A program made the translations under genes and the position numbers. The notes beneath the pieces were generated by a model. It had not been told where the DNA came from and did not search any database. It saw only the letters and a list, made by a program, of their open reading frames with translations. Below are positions 10,274-19,552 of a DNA stretch of 64,000 bases, piece after piece. Source of the DNA: Chromobacterium sphagni (GTDB lineage Bacteria; Pseudomonadota; Gammaproteobacteria; Burkholderiales; Chromobacteriaceae). The stretch covers positions 248,001-312,000 of the forward strand of contig NZ_MKCT01000017.1 in NCBI RefSeq assembly GCF_001855555.1. Direction: 5' to 3'. Numbering within the stretch: position 1 is the first letter of the stretch; each line of letters starts with the position of its first letter.

Positions 10274-10869
10274 TTACCACACGGTCAGCGTCTGGCCGTT
10301 GGCGATGCCTTCCACGCTGCGCACATAGGCCAAGGCGGCGCGGGCGGCGGGCACCGCTTCGAAGCCGGGGAAGTAGGGGCATAGCCTTCCCACGACTCCT
10401 GTAGCACATTCGGGCTGACTACATTGATGCGTTGGCCTCGCGTCAATTCCAGCGCGGCTGCGGCGGCGAAGCCTTCCAGCGCGCGGTTGACGGCGGTGGC
10501 GTTGCTGCCGTGGCGGATGGGCTGCTGGCTGACGATGCCGCTGGTCAGCGTGATGGAGCCGCCGTCGTTCAGGTAGTGCTGGCCGGTCAGCGCCAGGTCG
10601 ATCTGGCCCAGCAGCTTGTCTTCCAGGCCGATGCGGAAGTTGGCGGCGGTGGTTTCCAGCAGCGGGCCGAAATGCAGGCTGCCGGTGGCGCTGACGATGG
10701 CGTCCAGCCGGCCGGCCTGTTCGAACATCGAGCGCACGCTGGCGCTGTCGGTGATGTCCACCCGCAAGTCGCCGCTGTTGCGGCCGGCGGTAAGGATCTG
10801 GTGATGGGACAGCGCTTGCTGCACGGCGCGGCCCAGCGTGCCGCTGGCGCCTACGATCAGGATTTTCAT
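10274..10869 (-). pseudogene. Short-chain dehydrogenase paralogue, frameshifted
   Basis: The N-terminal ~160 residues (MKILIVGASGTLGRAVQQAL..., SPNVLQESWEGYAP) read in one frame and the last ~38 (YFPGFEAVPAARAAL ... GQTLTVW) in another. The intact paralogue next door aligns across the junction (QESWEPLQSYFPGFEPVPAAR). This locus is 596 nt against 597 in the paralogue, so exactly one base is missing, near the G4 run at 10376-10379. Uncorrected, the first frame ends at 10285 with about 30 wrong residues. The enzyme would otherwise be a 198-residue SDR. A true mutation and an assembly error are both possible. Confidence 0.8.
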
Positions 10870-10925
10870 GGTGTGTCTCCATTGCGGTTGGCGATGGATG
10901 CAGTGTGCCGGGATTCTCCTTCTTG

Positions 10926-10954
10926 ATTAATCCGTTATGATGAACAGGATTAAT
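10926..10954. promoter_or_regulatory. Inverted repeat, likely LysR operator
   Basis: ATTAATCC (10926-10933) and GGATTAAT (10947-10954) form a perfect 8-bp inverted repeat with a 13-nt spacer. It lies between the divergent SDR pair and the LysR gene, where LysR regulators bind and control both promoters. Confidence 0.55.
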
Positions 10955-10973
10955 AACCTGGAGTTTCTAACTC

Positions 10974-11858
10974 ATGGACAGGCTGCTCAGTATGGAGTTG
11001 TTCGTCGCCGTGGTGGACAAGGGGAGCTTCACCGCGGCGGCGGAGGCATATCGCCTGTCCCAGCCCATGGTCGGCAAGCATATCGCCGCTCTGGAAAAAC
11101 GCCTGGGCGGCCGGCTGTTGGTGCGCACCACCCGGCGTCAGCAACTGACTGAACTGGGGCAGCATTATTATCAGCGCTGCCGCGCCATCCTGGCTGAGTT
11201 GGCGGCAGCCGAGGATGCCGCCGAGCTGCTGCGGCAACAGCCGCGCGGCGTGCTGCGGCTCAATGCTTCGGTGACGTTTGGCAGCTTGCGCCTGGCGCCG
11301 CTATTGGCCGAATTCATGGCGCGCTATCCGGAGATCGGGGTGGAGCTGGAGCTGAGCGACCAGTTGGTCGATCTGGTGGCGGACGGCTACGACGCGGTAT
11401 TCCGCATTGGCCAGCTGGCCGATTCCGGCCTGGTGGCGCGGCGGCTGCGGCCTTACCGGATGATGGCGGCGGCTGCGCCGGCGTATCTGGCGGCGCGCGG
11501 CGTGCCGCGTACGCCGGCCGAGCTGGCGGGGCATGACTGCCTGGGCTTCAGCCGCTGGCAGCGCGATGACGGCTGGGACGCGCTGGCCCGCCGGCACGGC
11601 GTGGAGATCGGCGCCAGCCGCTTCCAGTGCAACCAGGGCCAGGCCTTGCGGCAGCTGGCGCTGGCCGGCGCGGGGCTGGCGCTGCAGGCGGAGGCGCTGC
11701 TGGCCGACGATGTGGCGGCGGGCCGGCTAGTGTCTTTGCTGGATGGCTATCTGCCGCCGCCCAAACCCATGCACCTGATCTACCCGGCGGACCGCCAACC
11801 TTTGCCGAAACTGAGAGTCTTCGTCGACTTCATCGTCGAGCGCCTGGGCGCGCTGTGA
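10974..11858 (+). CDS. LysR-family transcriptional regulator
   Basis: 294 residues. The N-terminal winged helix-turn-helix (SMELFVAVVDKGSFTAAAEAYRLSQ, residues 5-29) is followed by a substrate-binding-like effector domain from about residue 90 (LRLNASVTFGSLRLAPLLAEF). The end reads YLPPPKPMHLIYPADRQPLPKLRVFVDF, typical of regulators of the AaeR/DmlR type. It diverges from the SDR pair, its likely target. The effector is unknown. Confidence 0.9.
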   Translation: MDRLLSMELFVAVVDKGSFTAAAEAYRLSQPMVGKHIAALEKRLGGRLLVRTTRRQQLTELGQHYYQRCRAILAELAAAEDAAELLRQQPRGVLRLNASVTFGSLRLAPLLAEFMARYPEIGVELELSDQLVDLVADGYDAVFRIGQLADSGLVARRLRPYRMMAAAAPAYLAARGVPRTPAELAGHDCLGFSRWQRDDGWDALARRHGVEIGASRFQCNQGQALRQLALAGAGLALQAEALLADDVAAGRLVSLLDGYLPPPKPMHLIYPADRQPLPKLRVFVDFIVERLGAL

Positions 11859-11926
11859 GTTTTATTGACCGCCCCTGTCAGAAATTCTCGTTTGTAGTGT
11901 TCCTGGCCCAAGAGTAGTGTCAAAGC

Positions 11927-12484
11927 ATGAACACCGAACTGATCAAACCGCGCCGGCGCGACCTGTTTGCCGGTTTCTTTTCCGTCGGCATCACCGGTTT
12001 CGGCGGCGTACTGCCGCAGGCGCACAGCATGCTGGTGCAGCGGCGGCGCTGGTTGTCCGAGGCCGATTTCGCCGAACAGCTCGGGCTGTGCCAGGTGTTG
12101 CCCGGACCCAATATCGTCAATATGGCCGTGTCGGTCGGCGCGCGTTTTCACGGCGTGGCCGGCTCGATGTTGGCGGTGGCCGGCCTGCTGCTGGCGCCGA
12201 TGGCCATCGTGCTGCTGTTGGGCACGCTGTATGGCCGCTACCGCCAGCTGCCGCTGGTGGAGCAGGTGATGCATGGCCTGGCCGCTGCGGCGGCGGGCTT
12301 GTTGCTGGCGATGCTGCTGCGGCTCTTGTCGCGACTGGAGCGCCACGCCTGGAGCGTCGCGGTGATGGCCTGCACGTTTGCCGCCATCGCCGTCTGGCGC
12401 CTGCCGCTGCCGTGGGTGTTGCTGGCGGCGCTGCCGCTGACGCTGTGGCTGGCCTGGCTGACGCGGCGAGGGAGCGCGCCATGA
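11927..12484 (+). CDS. Chromate transporter, N-type half
   Basis: 185 residues of a hydrophobic CHR-family half transporter. The family signature includes FFSVGITGFGGVLPQA (about 17-32) and LCQVLPGPNIVNMAVSVG (about 53-70). In the short-chain CHR group, two separately encoded halves assemble into one membrane transporter that moves chromate. This gene overlaps the next by ATGA, so the two are translationally coupled. Whether chromate is the natural substrate cannot be told from sequence. Confidence 0.85.
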   Translation: MNTELIKPRRRDLFAGFFSVGITGFGGVLPQAHSMLVQRRRWLSEADFAEQLGLCQVLPGPNIVNMAVSVGARFHGVAGSMLAVAGLLLAPMAIVLLLGTLYGRYRQLPLVEQVMHGLAAAAAGLLLAMLLRLLSRLERHAWSVAVMACTFAAIAVWRLPLPWVLLAALPLTLWLAWLTRRGSAP

Positions 12485-12996
12485 TTCTGCTGCTGTTGTT
12501 GTGGCAGTTCGGCGTGCTGTCGCTGATGGCGGTCGGCGGCGCCAATGTGCTGCTGCCCGAGCTGCAGCGGCTGGTGGTGGAACAGGGCTGGATGAGCGCG
12601 CCGCAGTTTGCCGAGCTGTTCGCGCTGGCGCAGGCCGCGCCGGGGCCCAATGTGCTGGTGGTCAGCCTGATAGGCTGGCATGTGGCCGGCATGGCAGGCG
12701 CCTTGGTCAGCATGCTGGGCATGTGCCTGCCGTCGTCGCTGCTCAGCTACTACGTGTCGCGCTGGTGGGCCGAGCGCAAGGGCAGCGAGCTGACGCAGTT
12801 GATCGCGCGCGCGCTGCAGCCGCTGACGGTGGGGTTGGTGGGCGCCAGCGCCTGTCTGCTGCTGCAGGCGGCCAACCGCGACGCCGCCGGCTGGGGGCTG
12901 AGCCTGGCGGTGGCGCTGATCGCCTGGCGGCGCAACTGGAATCCGCTGTGGCTGTTGTTGCTGGGCGGGCTGATAGGCGGCTTGGGCTGGTTGTGA
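12481..12996 (+). CDS. Chromate transporter, C-type half
   Basis: 171 residues, the partner of the preceding half. It shows the equivalent signature LALAQAAPGPNVLVVSLIGW (about 49-68) and several membrane helices. The ATG at 12481 overlaps the upstream stop codon. The frame is open further upstream, but that part only mirrors the first gene in another frame. Confidence 0.85.
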   Translation: MILLLLLWQFGVLSLMAVGGANVLLPELQRLVVEQGWMSAPQFAELFALAQAAPGPNVLVVSLIGWHVAGMAGALVSMLGMCLPSSLLSYYVSRWWAERKGSELTQLIARALQPLTVGLVGASACLLLQAANRDAAGWGLSLAVALIAWRRNWNPLWLLLLGGLIGGLGWL

Positions 12997-13038
12997 TCCG
13001 CGGCCATAATACCGTTACCACCACGGAACGGTTCTGAT

Positions 13039-13884
13039 ATGGCGAGAGCACTCGGTCTGTTGCTGCTGTGCGGGGCATGGGCGTTGGCGCAGGCGGCCGG
13101 GACGAACATCAACTACGCGCTGGTGTCCGGCGACAATGATCCGCACTGGCCCTATATGCAGGCGCTGCTGCAGCTGGCGTGCAGCCAGATGCGGCAGCAG
13201 TGCGTGCTGCAGGCGGCGCGCGACATGAACCAGGGCCGGGCCACCGAGCAGATGCTGCGCGCCGATGGCCGCGTGGACCTGTTCTGGGGCATGACCAGCC
13301 GCGAGCGCGAGCGCAAGCTGCTGACGGTGAGGGTGCCGCTGGACAAGGGCCTGATCGGGTGGCGGGTGTCGCTGATCAACGCCGATCATCCCGACCTGTT
13401 CAAGAACGTCAAGACCCGCCGGCAGTTGACAGCTTTCCGCGCCGGCCAGGGCCAGGACTGGCCGGATACCCAGATATTGCTGCACGCCGGCCTGCCGGTG
13501 TTGACCAGCCCCGACTATCCCAATCTGTTTTCCATGCTGCGCCAGCATCGCTACGACTATTTCCCGCGCAGCGTGATCGAGGTGAAACAGGAACTGGCGT
13601 CGCCCAACAGCAAGGGGCTGATGCTGGATCCTTATCTGCTGCTGCACTATCCCACCGCCTTTTATTTCTTCGTCTCCCCCAAGCGCGCGGACCTGGCGCG
13701 GCTGCTGCGCCAGGGGTTGGACAAGAGCGTGGCCGACGGCAGCTTCGACCAGCTGTTCAAGGCCTTCAACGGCGACCACTTGCGCGAGCTCAAGCTGTCC
13801 GGCCGCACCATCATCGAGCTGGACAACCCGCTGTTGCCGGAGGACACGCCCTTGCAGCGGCGCGAGCTGTGGTTTCGCCCCTGA
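13039..13884 (+). CDS. Periplasmic binding-like protein
   Basis: 281 residues with a signal peptide (MARALGLLLLCGAWALAQAAG). The sequence has the two-lobe pattern of orphan solute-binding proteins (TNINYALVSGDNDPHWPYMQALLQLAC; RVDLFWGMTSRERERKLLTVRVPLDKGLIGWRVSLI split across lobes). No transport genes are adjacent. A short inverted repeat (accgtt 13011-13016, aacggt 13027-13032) precedes the start. Ligand unknown; a sensory or stray binding protein is possible. Confidence 0.75.
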   Translation: MARALGLLLLCGAWALAQAAGTNINYALVSGDNDPHWPYMQALLQLACSQMRQQCVLQAARDMNQGRATEQMLRADGRVDLFWGMTSRERERKLLTVRVPLDKGLIGWRVSLINADHPDLFKNVKTRRQLTAFRAGQGQDWPDTQILLHAGLPVLTSPDYPNLFSMLRQHRYDYFPRSVIEVKQELASPNSKGLMLDPYLLLHYPTAFYFFVSPKRADLARLLRQGLDKSVADGSFDQLFKAFNGDHLRELKLSGRTIIELDNPLLPEDTPLQRRELWFRP

Positions 13885-13931
13885 GGCGGGGGTGGGTATA
13901 ATGCCTGCTGACCTCCATAGCGCGTGCCGAC

Positions 13932-14996
13932 ATGACCCAGCTGAGCAACGATACTTTCCTGCGGGCCCTTTTGAAAGAGCCGGTTGAATACACCCCGATC
14001 TGGATGATGCGCCAAGCCGGCCGCTACCTGCCGGAGTACCGCGCCAGCCGCGCCCGCGCCGGCAGCTTCATGGGCCTGTGCACCAGTCCGGATTTCGCCA
14101 CCGAAGTGACGCTGCAGCCGCTGGAGCGGTTCCCGCTGGACGCGGCCATCCTGTTTTCCGACATCCTGACCGTGCCGGACGCGATGGGCCTGGGCCTGTA
14201 TTTCGCCGAGGGCGAGGGCCCCAGGTTCGAGCGCCCGCTGCGCGACGAAGCCGCCATCCGCACCTTGCAGCCGGCGCCGCTGGACAAGCTGCAATACGTT
14301 TTCGACGCGGTGGCCAGCATCCGCAAAGCGCTGAACGGCCGCGTGCCGCTGATCGGCTTTTCCGGCAGCCCGTTCACGCTGGCCTGCTATATGGTCGAGG
14401 GCGGCGGCTCCGCCGACTTCCGCCACGTCAAGGCCATGCTGTACAGTCGTCCGGAGCTGCTGCACCACATCCTGGAGATGAACGCCCGCTCGGTGACCGC
14501 CTACCTCAACGCCCAGATCGACGCCGGCGCGCAGGCGGTGCAGATCTTCGACACCTGGGGCGGCGCGCTCAGCCACGCCGCGTACAAGGAGTTCTCGCTG
14601 GCCTATATGCAGCGCATTGTCGCCGGCCTCAAGCGCGAGTCCGACGGCCGGCGCGTGCCGGTGATCGTGTTCACCAAGAACGGCGGCCAATGGCTGGAAG
14701 ACATCGCCGCCATCGGCGCCGACTGCGTCGGACTGGACTGGACCGCCGATATCGGCCTGGCGCGCGCGCGCGTCGGCGACAAGGTGGCGCTGCAGGGCAA
14801 CTTCGACCCCAACGCGCTGTTCGCCGAGCCGGCCGCCATCGAGCGCGAAGCGGCGCGCATCCTGCAAGGCTATGGCAGCGGCAGCGGCCACGTCTTCAAT
14901 CTGGGCCACGGCATTTCGCAGTTTGCCGATCCGGCTCATGCCGGCGCGCTGGTCGAGGCCGTGCACCGGTTGTCGCGCCCTTATCATTGCCAGTGA
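13932..14996 (+). CDS. hemE: Uroporphyrinogen decarboxylase
   Basis: 354 residues, full family length. It converts uroporphyrinogen III to coproporphyrinogen III in heme synthesis in the cytosol. The N-terminal signature [16 protein letters not shown] (about 22-37) carries the substrate-binding Arg residues, ILFSDIL (about 76) holds the catalytic Asp region, and [16 protein letters not shown] follows near 140. It starts 48 nt after the binding-protein gene and is followed by a long non-coding gap. Confidence 0.96.
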   Translation: MTQLSNDTFLRALLKEPVEYTPIWMMRQAGRYLPEYRASRARAGSFMGLCTSPDFATEVTLQPLERFPLDAAILFSDILTVPDAMGLGLYFAEGEGPRFERPLRDEAAIRTLQPAPLDKLQYVFDAVASIRKALNGRVPLIGFSGSPFTLACYMVEGGGSADFRHVKAMLYSRPELLHHILEMNARSVTAYLNAQIDAGAQAVQIFDTWGGALSHAAYKEFSLAYMQRIVAGLKRESDGRRVPVIVFTKNGGQWLEDIAAIGADCVGLDWTADIGLARARVGDKVALQGNFDPNALFAEPAAIEREAARILQGYGSGSGHVFNLGHGISQFADPAHAGALVEAVHRLSRPYHCQ

Positions 14997-15005
14997 CGTT
15001 TCCCG

Positions 15006-15046
15006 CCAAGCTGGTGCATCGCCTGGTGCGCGGCGCACCAGCTTGG
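15006..15046 (+). terminator. Long hairpin after hemE
   Basis: A perfect 12-bp inverted repeat (ccaagctggtgc 15006-15017; gcaccagcttgg 15035-15046) with a 17-nt loop starts 10 nt after the hemE stop. It has no strong T run, so it is a weak or factor-assisted terminator, or a 3'-end stabiliser. Confidence 0.5.
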
Positions 15047-15537
15047 TGCCTGTCGTGAATATTGAATGATTCCTTGTTTTTGTTTAAACAAATCAGTCAT
15101 TTTCATGATGGGAATCCGCGGAAAAAATCCCGGTTTTTTTAAGTTTTTATTGCACTTGTCCTATTGCGGCCTTTGTTGACCGCCAGGGTATCCGAGCCCG
15201 CCAGAGCCGCTTTCGGCTCTGTTTCCAAATGGATATTTGCATCCCGAAAAATGTGTGTTGACAGCGGGCGACGCTGGTGTTCCTGGAGTTATGCACACCG
15301 CCTAGTCGCTGGCGCCTCGCTTGTCAAGCATGTGCGGGGGAAAATAGTCAACTTTATAAGTTGTTGAAAATAAAAGAGTTTTACATTTGATTAATTTTTG
15401 TGCAATCCAACGGAAACACTGATTTCATGGCTTTTTGCCAGGTATCACCAAGGTTGTTCACAAAGTTATCCACAAGATCTGTGCACAGCGGATGCAAAGC
15501 CTTGTCGCAGCAGGGTTTGCCTGAGGAAGGCATGTAA
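15047..15537. promoter_or_regulatory. AT-rich gap with DnaA-box-like sites before priA
   Basis: No coding sequence is evident in this ~490-nt stretch. It holds AT-rich blocks (15060-15155 and 15341-15412) and several DnaA-box-like 9-mers on the plus strand: TTATGCACA at 15289-15297, TTGTTCACA at 15454-15462 and the perfect box TTATCCACA at 15466-15474, then CTGTGCACA at 15479-15487. A 7-bp hairpin with a 4-nt loop lies at 15203-15220. It may contain the priA promoter under DnaA control or a DnaA-titrating site. Confidence 0.5.
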
Positions 15538-17721
15538 ATGGATGGTAAGGATCTGGTCCAGGTGGTGGTGGATCTGCCGCTGCCCGGAACGTTCAGCTAC
15601 CTGACTCAATCACCCGTCATGGGTGGCGCGCGAGTCTGCGTTCCGTTCGGAAATCGCCGGGTATGTGGCGTAGTTGTCGCGCCGATACCGGGGGAGGGTG
15701 TCAGCCAGATCGATGCGGCCAAGTTGCGATGCATCGAAACCGTGCTCGACGGCTTGCCGCCATTGCCGGAGGAGTTTCTGGCGCTGGTCGATTTTGCCGC
15801 CGGCTATTACCACCATCCGCTGGGGCCGACGCTGTTCACCGCGCTGCCCACCGGCCTGCGCGAGCCGCGCGATGTGCGCCGGGTCGACCAACGGCCCTTT
15901 GCGCTCACCGCTGCGGGTCTGGCTGAAGCTCCGCCAGCGCGGCAGCGCGCGCGGCTGGCGTTGTGGCAGGCCTTGCAGGACGGGCCGTTGCGGCTGGAGC
16001 AGGCCAAGGCGGTGACGCCGCAGGCCGGAAAGCTGCTGGCCGACTGGCTGGCCGAGGACAAGGCGGAGCGGATCACGCCGGAGCGTCCGCCTCTGGTGCT
16101 GGGCGAAGCGCCGGCGCTCAACGCCGAGCAGCGGGCGGCGCTGGACGCCTTGTGCAGCAGCCAGGGCTTTCAGCCCTGGCTGCTGCACGGCGTCACCGGC
16201 AGCGGCAAGACTGAGGTCTACCTGCAGTTGATCGCCGGCCACCTGGCGGCGCGGCGGCAGGTGCTGGTGCTGGTGCCGGAAATCAACCTGACGCCGCAAT
16301 TGATCAACCGCTTCCTCGAACGCTTTCCCGGCAGCCGCATCGTGGTGCAGCACAGCCATCTAGCCGAAGGCGAGCGCATGCACGGTTGGCTGGACGCCTG
16401 GCACGGCGATGCCGACGTGGTGATCGGCACCCGATTGTCGGTGTTCACCCCGCTGCCGCGGCTGGGCCTGATCGTGGTGGACGAGGAGCACGATGGCTCG
16501 TTCAAGCAGCAGGACGGCCTGCGCTACCACGCGCGCGATCTGGCGGTGTGGCGCGCGCGCCGCGCCGGCATTTCCATCGTGCTGGGCTCGGCCACGCCCT
16601 GCCTGGAGACGGTGGCCAATGTCGAGGCCGGCCGCTACCGCAAGCTGGTGCTGTCGCAGCGCGCGCACGGCGCCGCCAGACTGCCGGATGTCAGGCTGGT
16701 GGATACCCGGCGCCGGCAACTGGTGGAAGGCTTGGCCGAAGGGGTGGTCGAGGCGCTGAAAACGCGGCTGGCGCGGCGCGAGATGAGCCTGGTGTTCATC
16801 AATCGCCGCGGCTTCGCCCCGGTGGTGGCCTGCACCGCCTGCGGCTGGACCAGCGGTTGCCCGCACTGTTCGGCCAAGCTGGTGGTGCATTTGCTGGAGC
16901 GCAAGCTGCGCTGCCACCATTGCGGCTGGGAGGAGCCGGTGCCGCGCGCCTGCCCGGATTGCGGCGATCCCGATATCAAGCCGCTGGGGGAGGGCACGCA
17001 GCGGCTGGAGGCGGCGCTGCAGCGCATGCTGCCCGAGGCGCGGGTGCTGCGGATAGACCGGGACACCACCAGCCGCAAGGACGCCTGGGACGAGGTGTAC
17101 CGCAAGGTAAACGGCGGCGAGGTGGACATCCTGGTCGGCACCCAGATGCTGGCCAAGGGCCACGACTTCGGCACGCTGTCGTTGGTGACGGTGCTGGGCG
17201 CCGACGGCGGCCTGTACTCCGCCGATTTCCGCGCGTCGGAACGGCTGTTCTCGCAGTTGATGCAGGTGGCCGGCCGCGCCGGCCGCGCGGAGGCGCCGGG
17301 CGAGGTGCTGGTCCAGACCCAGTGGCCGGACCACCCGCTGTACCAGGCGCTGGTGGCGCACGATTTCGACGGCTACGCCGCCAGCTTGCTGGCGGAGCGT
17401 CGCCAGGCCGGTTTTCCGCCCAGCGTGTTCCAGGCGCTGCTGCGCGCCGACAGCCCGGAACTGGCGCAGGCCACCGCCTTTCTCAAACAGGCGCGCGCGC
17501 TGCTGGAGCCGCTGGCCGAGGGCGTGCTGATTTCCGGCCCGGCGCCGGCGCTGATGGCGCGGCTGGCGCAGCGCGAGCGGGCGCAGCTGGTGCTGGAGGC
17601 GGTGCAGCGCGGCGCGCTGCACCGCTTGCTCTCGCAGCTGCAGCCCTTGCTCGATCCGCTGGCGCGCCAGCATGGCCGCAGCCTGCGCTGGTCGCTGGAT
17701 GTCGATCCGCAGGAGTTATGA
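15538..17721 (+). CDS. priA: Primosomal protein N' (replication restart helicase)
   Basis: 727 residues. The N-terminal 3'-DNA-binding domain precedes the helicase core with Walker A HGVTGSGKTEVYL (about 219-231) and DEEH box VVDEEHDGSFKQQ (about 315). The zinc-binding region CTACGWTSGCPHC ... CHHCGWEEP ... CPDCG (about 432-480) has all eight Cys. Late helicase motifs include LVGTQMLAKGHDF and QVAGRAGRA. PriA reloads the replisome at repaired forks. The start is the first ATG after the DnaA-box-like region, and dacB follows after one base. Confidence 0.95.
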   Translation: MDGKDLVQVVVDLPLPGTFSYLTQSPVMGGARVCVPFGNRRVCGVVVAPIPGEGVSQIDAAKLRCIETVLDGLPPLPEEFLALVDFAAGYYHHPLGPTLFTALPTGLREPRDVRRVDQRPFALTAAGLAEAPPARQRARLALWQALQDGPLRLEQAKAVTPQAGKLLADWLAEDKAERITPERPPLVLGEAPALNAEQRAALDALCSSQGFQPWLLHGVTGSGKTEVYLQLIAGHLAARRQVLVLVPEINLTPQLINRFLERFPGSRIVVQHSHLAEGERMHGWLDAWHGDADVVIGTRLSVFTPLPRLGLIVVDEEHDGSFKQQDGLRYHARDLAVWRARRAGISIVLGSATPCLETVANVEAGRYRKLVLSQRAHGAARLPDVRLVDTRRRQLVEGLAEGVVEALKTRLARREMSLVFINRRGFAPVVACTACGWTSGCPHCSAKLVVHLLERKLRCHHCGWEEPVPRACPDCGDPDIKPLGEGTQRLEAALQRMLPEARVLRIDRDTTSRKDAWDEVYRKVNGGEVDILVGTQMLAKGHDFGTLSLVTVLGADGGLYSADFRASERLFSQLMQVAGRAGRAEAPGEVLVQTQWPDHPLYQALVAHDFDGYAASLLAERRQAGFPPSVFQALLRADSPELAQATAFLKQARALLEPLAEGVLISGPAPALMARLAQRERAQLVLEAVQRGALHRLLSQLQPLLDPLARQHGRSLRWSLDVDPQEL

Positions 17722-17722
17722 G

Positions 17723-19129
17723 ATGAAGATGACGAGACAATTGACGCTGCTGGCCGCGCTGGCGGTTTACGCCGCGCCGGAGTTGGCCCTGGCGCTGGAT
17801 TTGCACGGCTTCAAGCCGGACGAGATCGCCGTCTGGGCCGCCGCTGTGGAAGGGGGCCAGCCCTTGGCGGCGCATCGCGCCGACGCGGCGGTGAATCCGG
17901 CTTCCACCATGAAGCTGCTCACCGGCTGGGCGGCGCTGAACCGGCTGGGGCCGGACTACCGCTGGAAGACGGCGCTGCTGTCGGCCGCGCCGCTGCGGGG
18001 CGATGCGCTCAGCGGCGATTTGTACTGGCTGGGCGGCGGCGATCCGCGTTTCGACAACGGCAATCTCTTGAGCCTGCTGTACAACCTGCGGCTGCGCGGC
18101 GTGCGCCAGCTGGACGGCAAGCTGTTGCTGGACAAGCGGGCGTTCAGCCGGCTGGCCAGCGCCGACGATTTCGACGGCGACGCCGGCAAGGCCTTCGTGG
18201 TGGGGCCGGACACCCATCTGACCAATCTGAAAGTGGCCTGGCTGACCTTCTTCAACGACGGGCATGGCGCGCGGGTGGCGCTGGACCCGCCGTTGCCGGG
18301 TGTCAATCTGCAGGTGGATGTCAAATCCGGCGGGGATGAGGCCTGCCCGGACGTGCGCCGCTTCGTCGCCATCCGCAACGATGGCCGCCATGTCAGTGTG
18401 ACCGGCAGTGTGCCGGCCGCCTGCGACGGCGCGCGCGCCTACGTCAACGTGCTGGAGCATGACGAATTCGCCGGCCAGGACTTTGCCGCGCTGTGGCATG
18501 CGCTGGGCGGCAGCGGACCGCTGACGGTGGCGCAGGGCCGGGCGCCGGACAATGCGCGCGAGCTGGCGGTCTGGCAGTCGCAGCCGCTGGCGGTGGCGTT
18601 GGCCGACATCAACAAGTACAGCAACAACACCATGGCGCGCACCCTGTTTCTGACGCTGGGCAAAGAGGCCGGCGGCGGCGACACCGCCGCCGCCGCCGAG
18701 CGCGCGCTGCGGGAGCAACTGGCGCAAAGGCGCATCGACGACGCGAATCTGCTGGAGTTGGAAAACGGCTCCGGCCTGTCGCGGCGCGAGCGGGTGAGCG
18801 TCCGCCTGCTGGGCGAGGTGCTGCTGGATGCCGCGCGCGGGCCTTACGCCGGCGAGTTCTTGGCCAGCCTGCCCATCGCCAGCGAGGATGGCACGCTGAA
18901 GAAACGCTTCGCCGACCTGGGGCCGCGGCTCAGGATGAAGACCGGCACCTTGCGCGACGTGAAGGCGCTGGCCGGCTACTGGCAGGCCGCCGATGGCCGC
19001 CGCCTTGCCATCGTCGCCATTGTCAACAGCCCGCGCGCGGCGGAAATGGGCAAGGCGCTGGACGCGGTGGTCGGCGATCTGGTGCAGGCGTTCGATCCGG
19101 CGGCGGCGCGATCCGGCGCAAACCGCTAA
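17723..19129 (+). CDS. dacB: D-alanyl-D-alanine carboxypeptidase/endopeptidase (PBP4 type)
   Basis: 468 residues with a signal peptide (MKMTRQLTLLAALAVYAAPELALA). It has the three penicillin-binding motifs of the S13 family: the serine motif STMK (about residue 62), YSNN (about 300) and KTGT (about 407). A periplasmic enzyme, it trims or cleaves peptidoglycan cross-links. The start at 17723 follows AGGAG at 17711-17715, inside the end of priA; the gap to the priA stop is one base, so the two are likely co-transcribed. Symbol by family. Confidence 0.9.
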   Translation: MKMTRQLTLLAALAVYAAPELALALDLHGFKPDEIAVWAAAVEGGQPLAAHRADAAVNPASTMKLLTGWAALNRLGPDYRWKTALLSAAPLRGDALSGDLYWLGGGDPRFDNGNLLSLLYNLRLRGVRQLDGKLLLDKRAFSRLASADDFDGDAGKAFVVGPDTHLTNLKVAWLTFFNDGHGARVALDPPLPGVNLQVDVKSGGDEACPDVRRFVAIRNDGRHVSVTGSVPAACDGARAYVNVLEHDEFAGQDFAALWHALGGSGPLTVAQGRAPDNARELAVWQSQPLAVALADINKYSNNTMARTLFLTLGKEAGGGDTAAAAERALREQLAQRRIDDANLLELENGSGLSRRERVSVRLLGEVLLDAARGPYAGEFLASLPIASEDGTLKKRFADLGPRLRMKTGTLRDVKALAGYWQAADGRRLAIVAIVNSPRAAEMGKALDAVVGDLVQAFDPAAARSGANR

Positions 19130-19182
19130 GGCGCCGACTCAGGCTATAATCGACCCCGACAGACCTTAATCAGGCGAGGAAT

Positions 19183-19440
19183 ATGAAACCGGTTACCATG
19201 TACACCACCGCGGTATGCCCGTACTGCGTGCGCGCCAAGCAACTGCTGGCCAGCAAGGGCGTGAGCGGCATCCAGGAAGTCCGCATCGACCTGGACCCCG
19301 AGCAGCGCGACAAGATGATGGCCATCACCGGCCGCCGCACCGTGCCGCAGATCTTCATCGGCGACACCCATATCGGCGGCTGCGACGACCTGGTGGCGCT
19401 GAACCACGCCGGCAAGCTGGATACCCTGCTGGCGGACTGA
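19183..19440 (+). CDS. grxC: Glutaredoxin 3
   Basis: 85 residues. The thioredoxin fold carries the dithiol active site CPYC (residues 11-14 in TTAVCPYCVRAK), the cis-Pro motif TVPQIFIG and the glutathione-binding GGCDDL. It reduces protein disulfides and glutathione mixed disulfides in the cytosol. A TATAAT box at 19145-19150 suggests its own promoter after dacB. It pairs with secB downstream, as in many proteobacteria. Confidence 0.95.
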   Translation: MKPVTMYTTAVCPYCVRAKQLLASKGVSGIQEVRIDLDPEQRDKMMAITGRRTVPQIFIGDTHIGGCDDLVALNHAGKLDTLLAD

Positions 19441-19519
19441 GCGGCGCGCGGGCCGCGCCGGTTGGCCGACGCCGGCTTTCATGCGATGATGCCCGCCGTT
19501 GTACCCAATTAAAATTCGG

Positions 19520-19540
19520 CCGTCATGGCGACGGTTTTTT
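19520..19540 (+). terminator. Small hairpin with T run between grxC and secB
   Basis: A 5-bp stem (ccgtc/gacgg) with a 5-nt loop is followed by six T, 13 nt before the secB start. It may end part of the grxC transcripts or act as an attenuator for secB. Confidence 0.5.
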
Positions 19541-19552
19541 GTGAGAAAGAAA

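Noticed and set aside
15466-15537. Cyclic di-GMP (GEMM) riboswitch before priA, from 'gatgcaaagcc'
   Set aside because: Only this short match is present; the paired GEMM core and tetraloop-receptor sequence are missing.
15047-15537. Main chromosomal origin oriC
   Set aside because: dnaA, dnaN or other origin-linked genes are absent from the window; a few boxes alone do not support it.
16360-17726. Long antisense and alternative-frame ORFs over priA
   Set aside because: High GC removes stop codons from other frames; these have Gly/Arg/Ala-rich nonsense composition while priA is complete.
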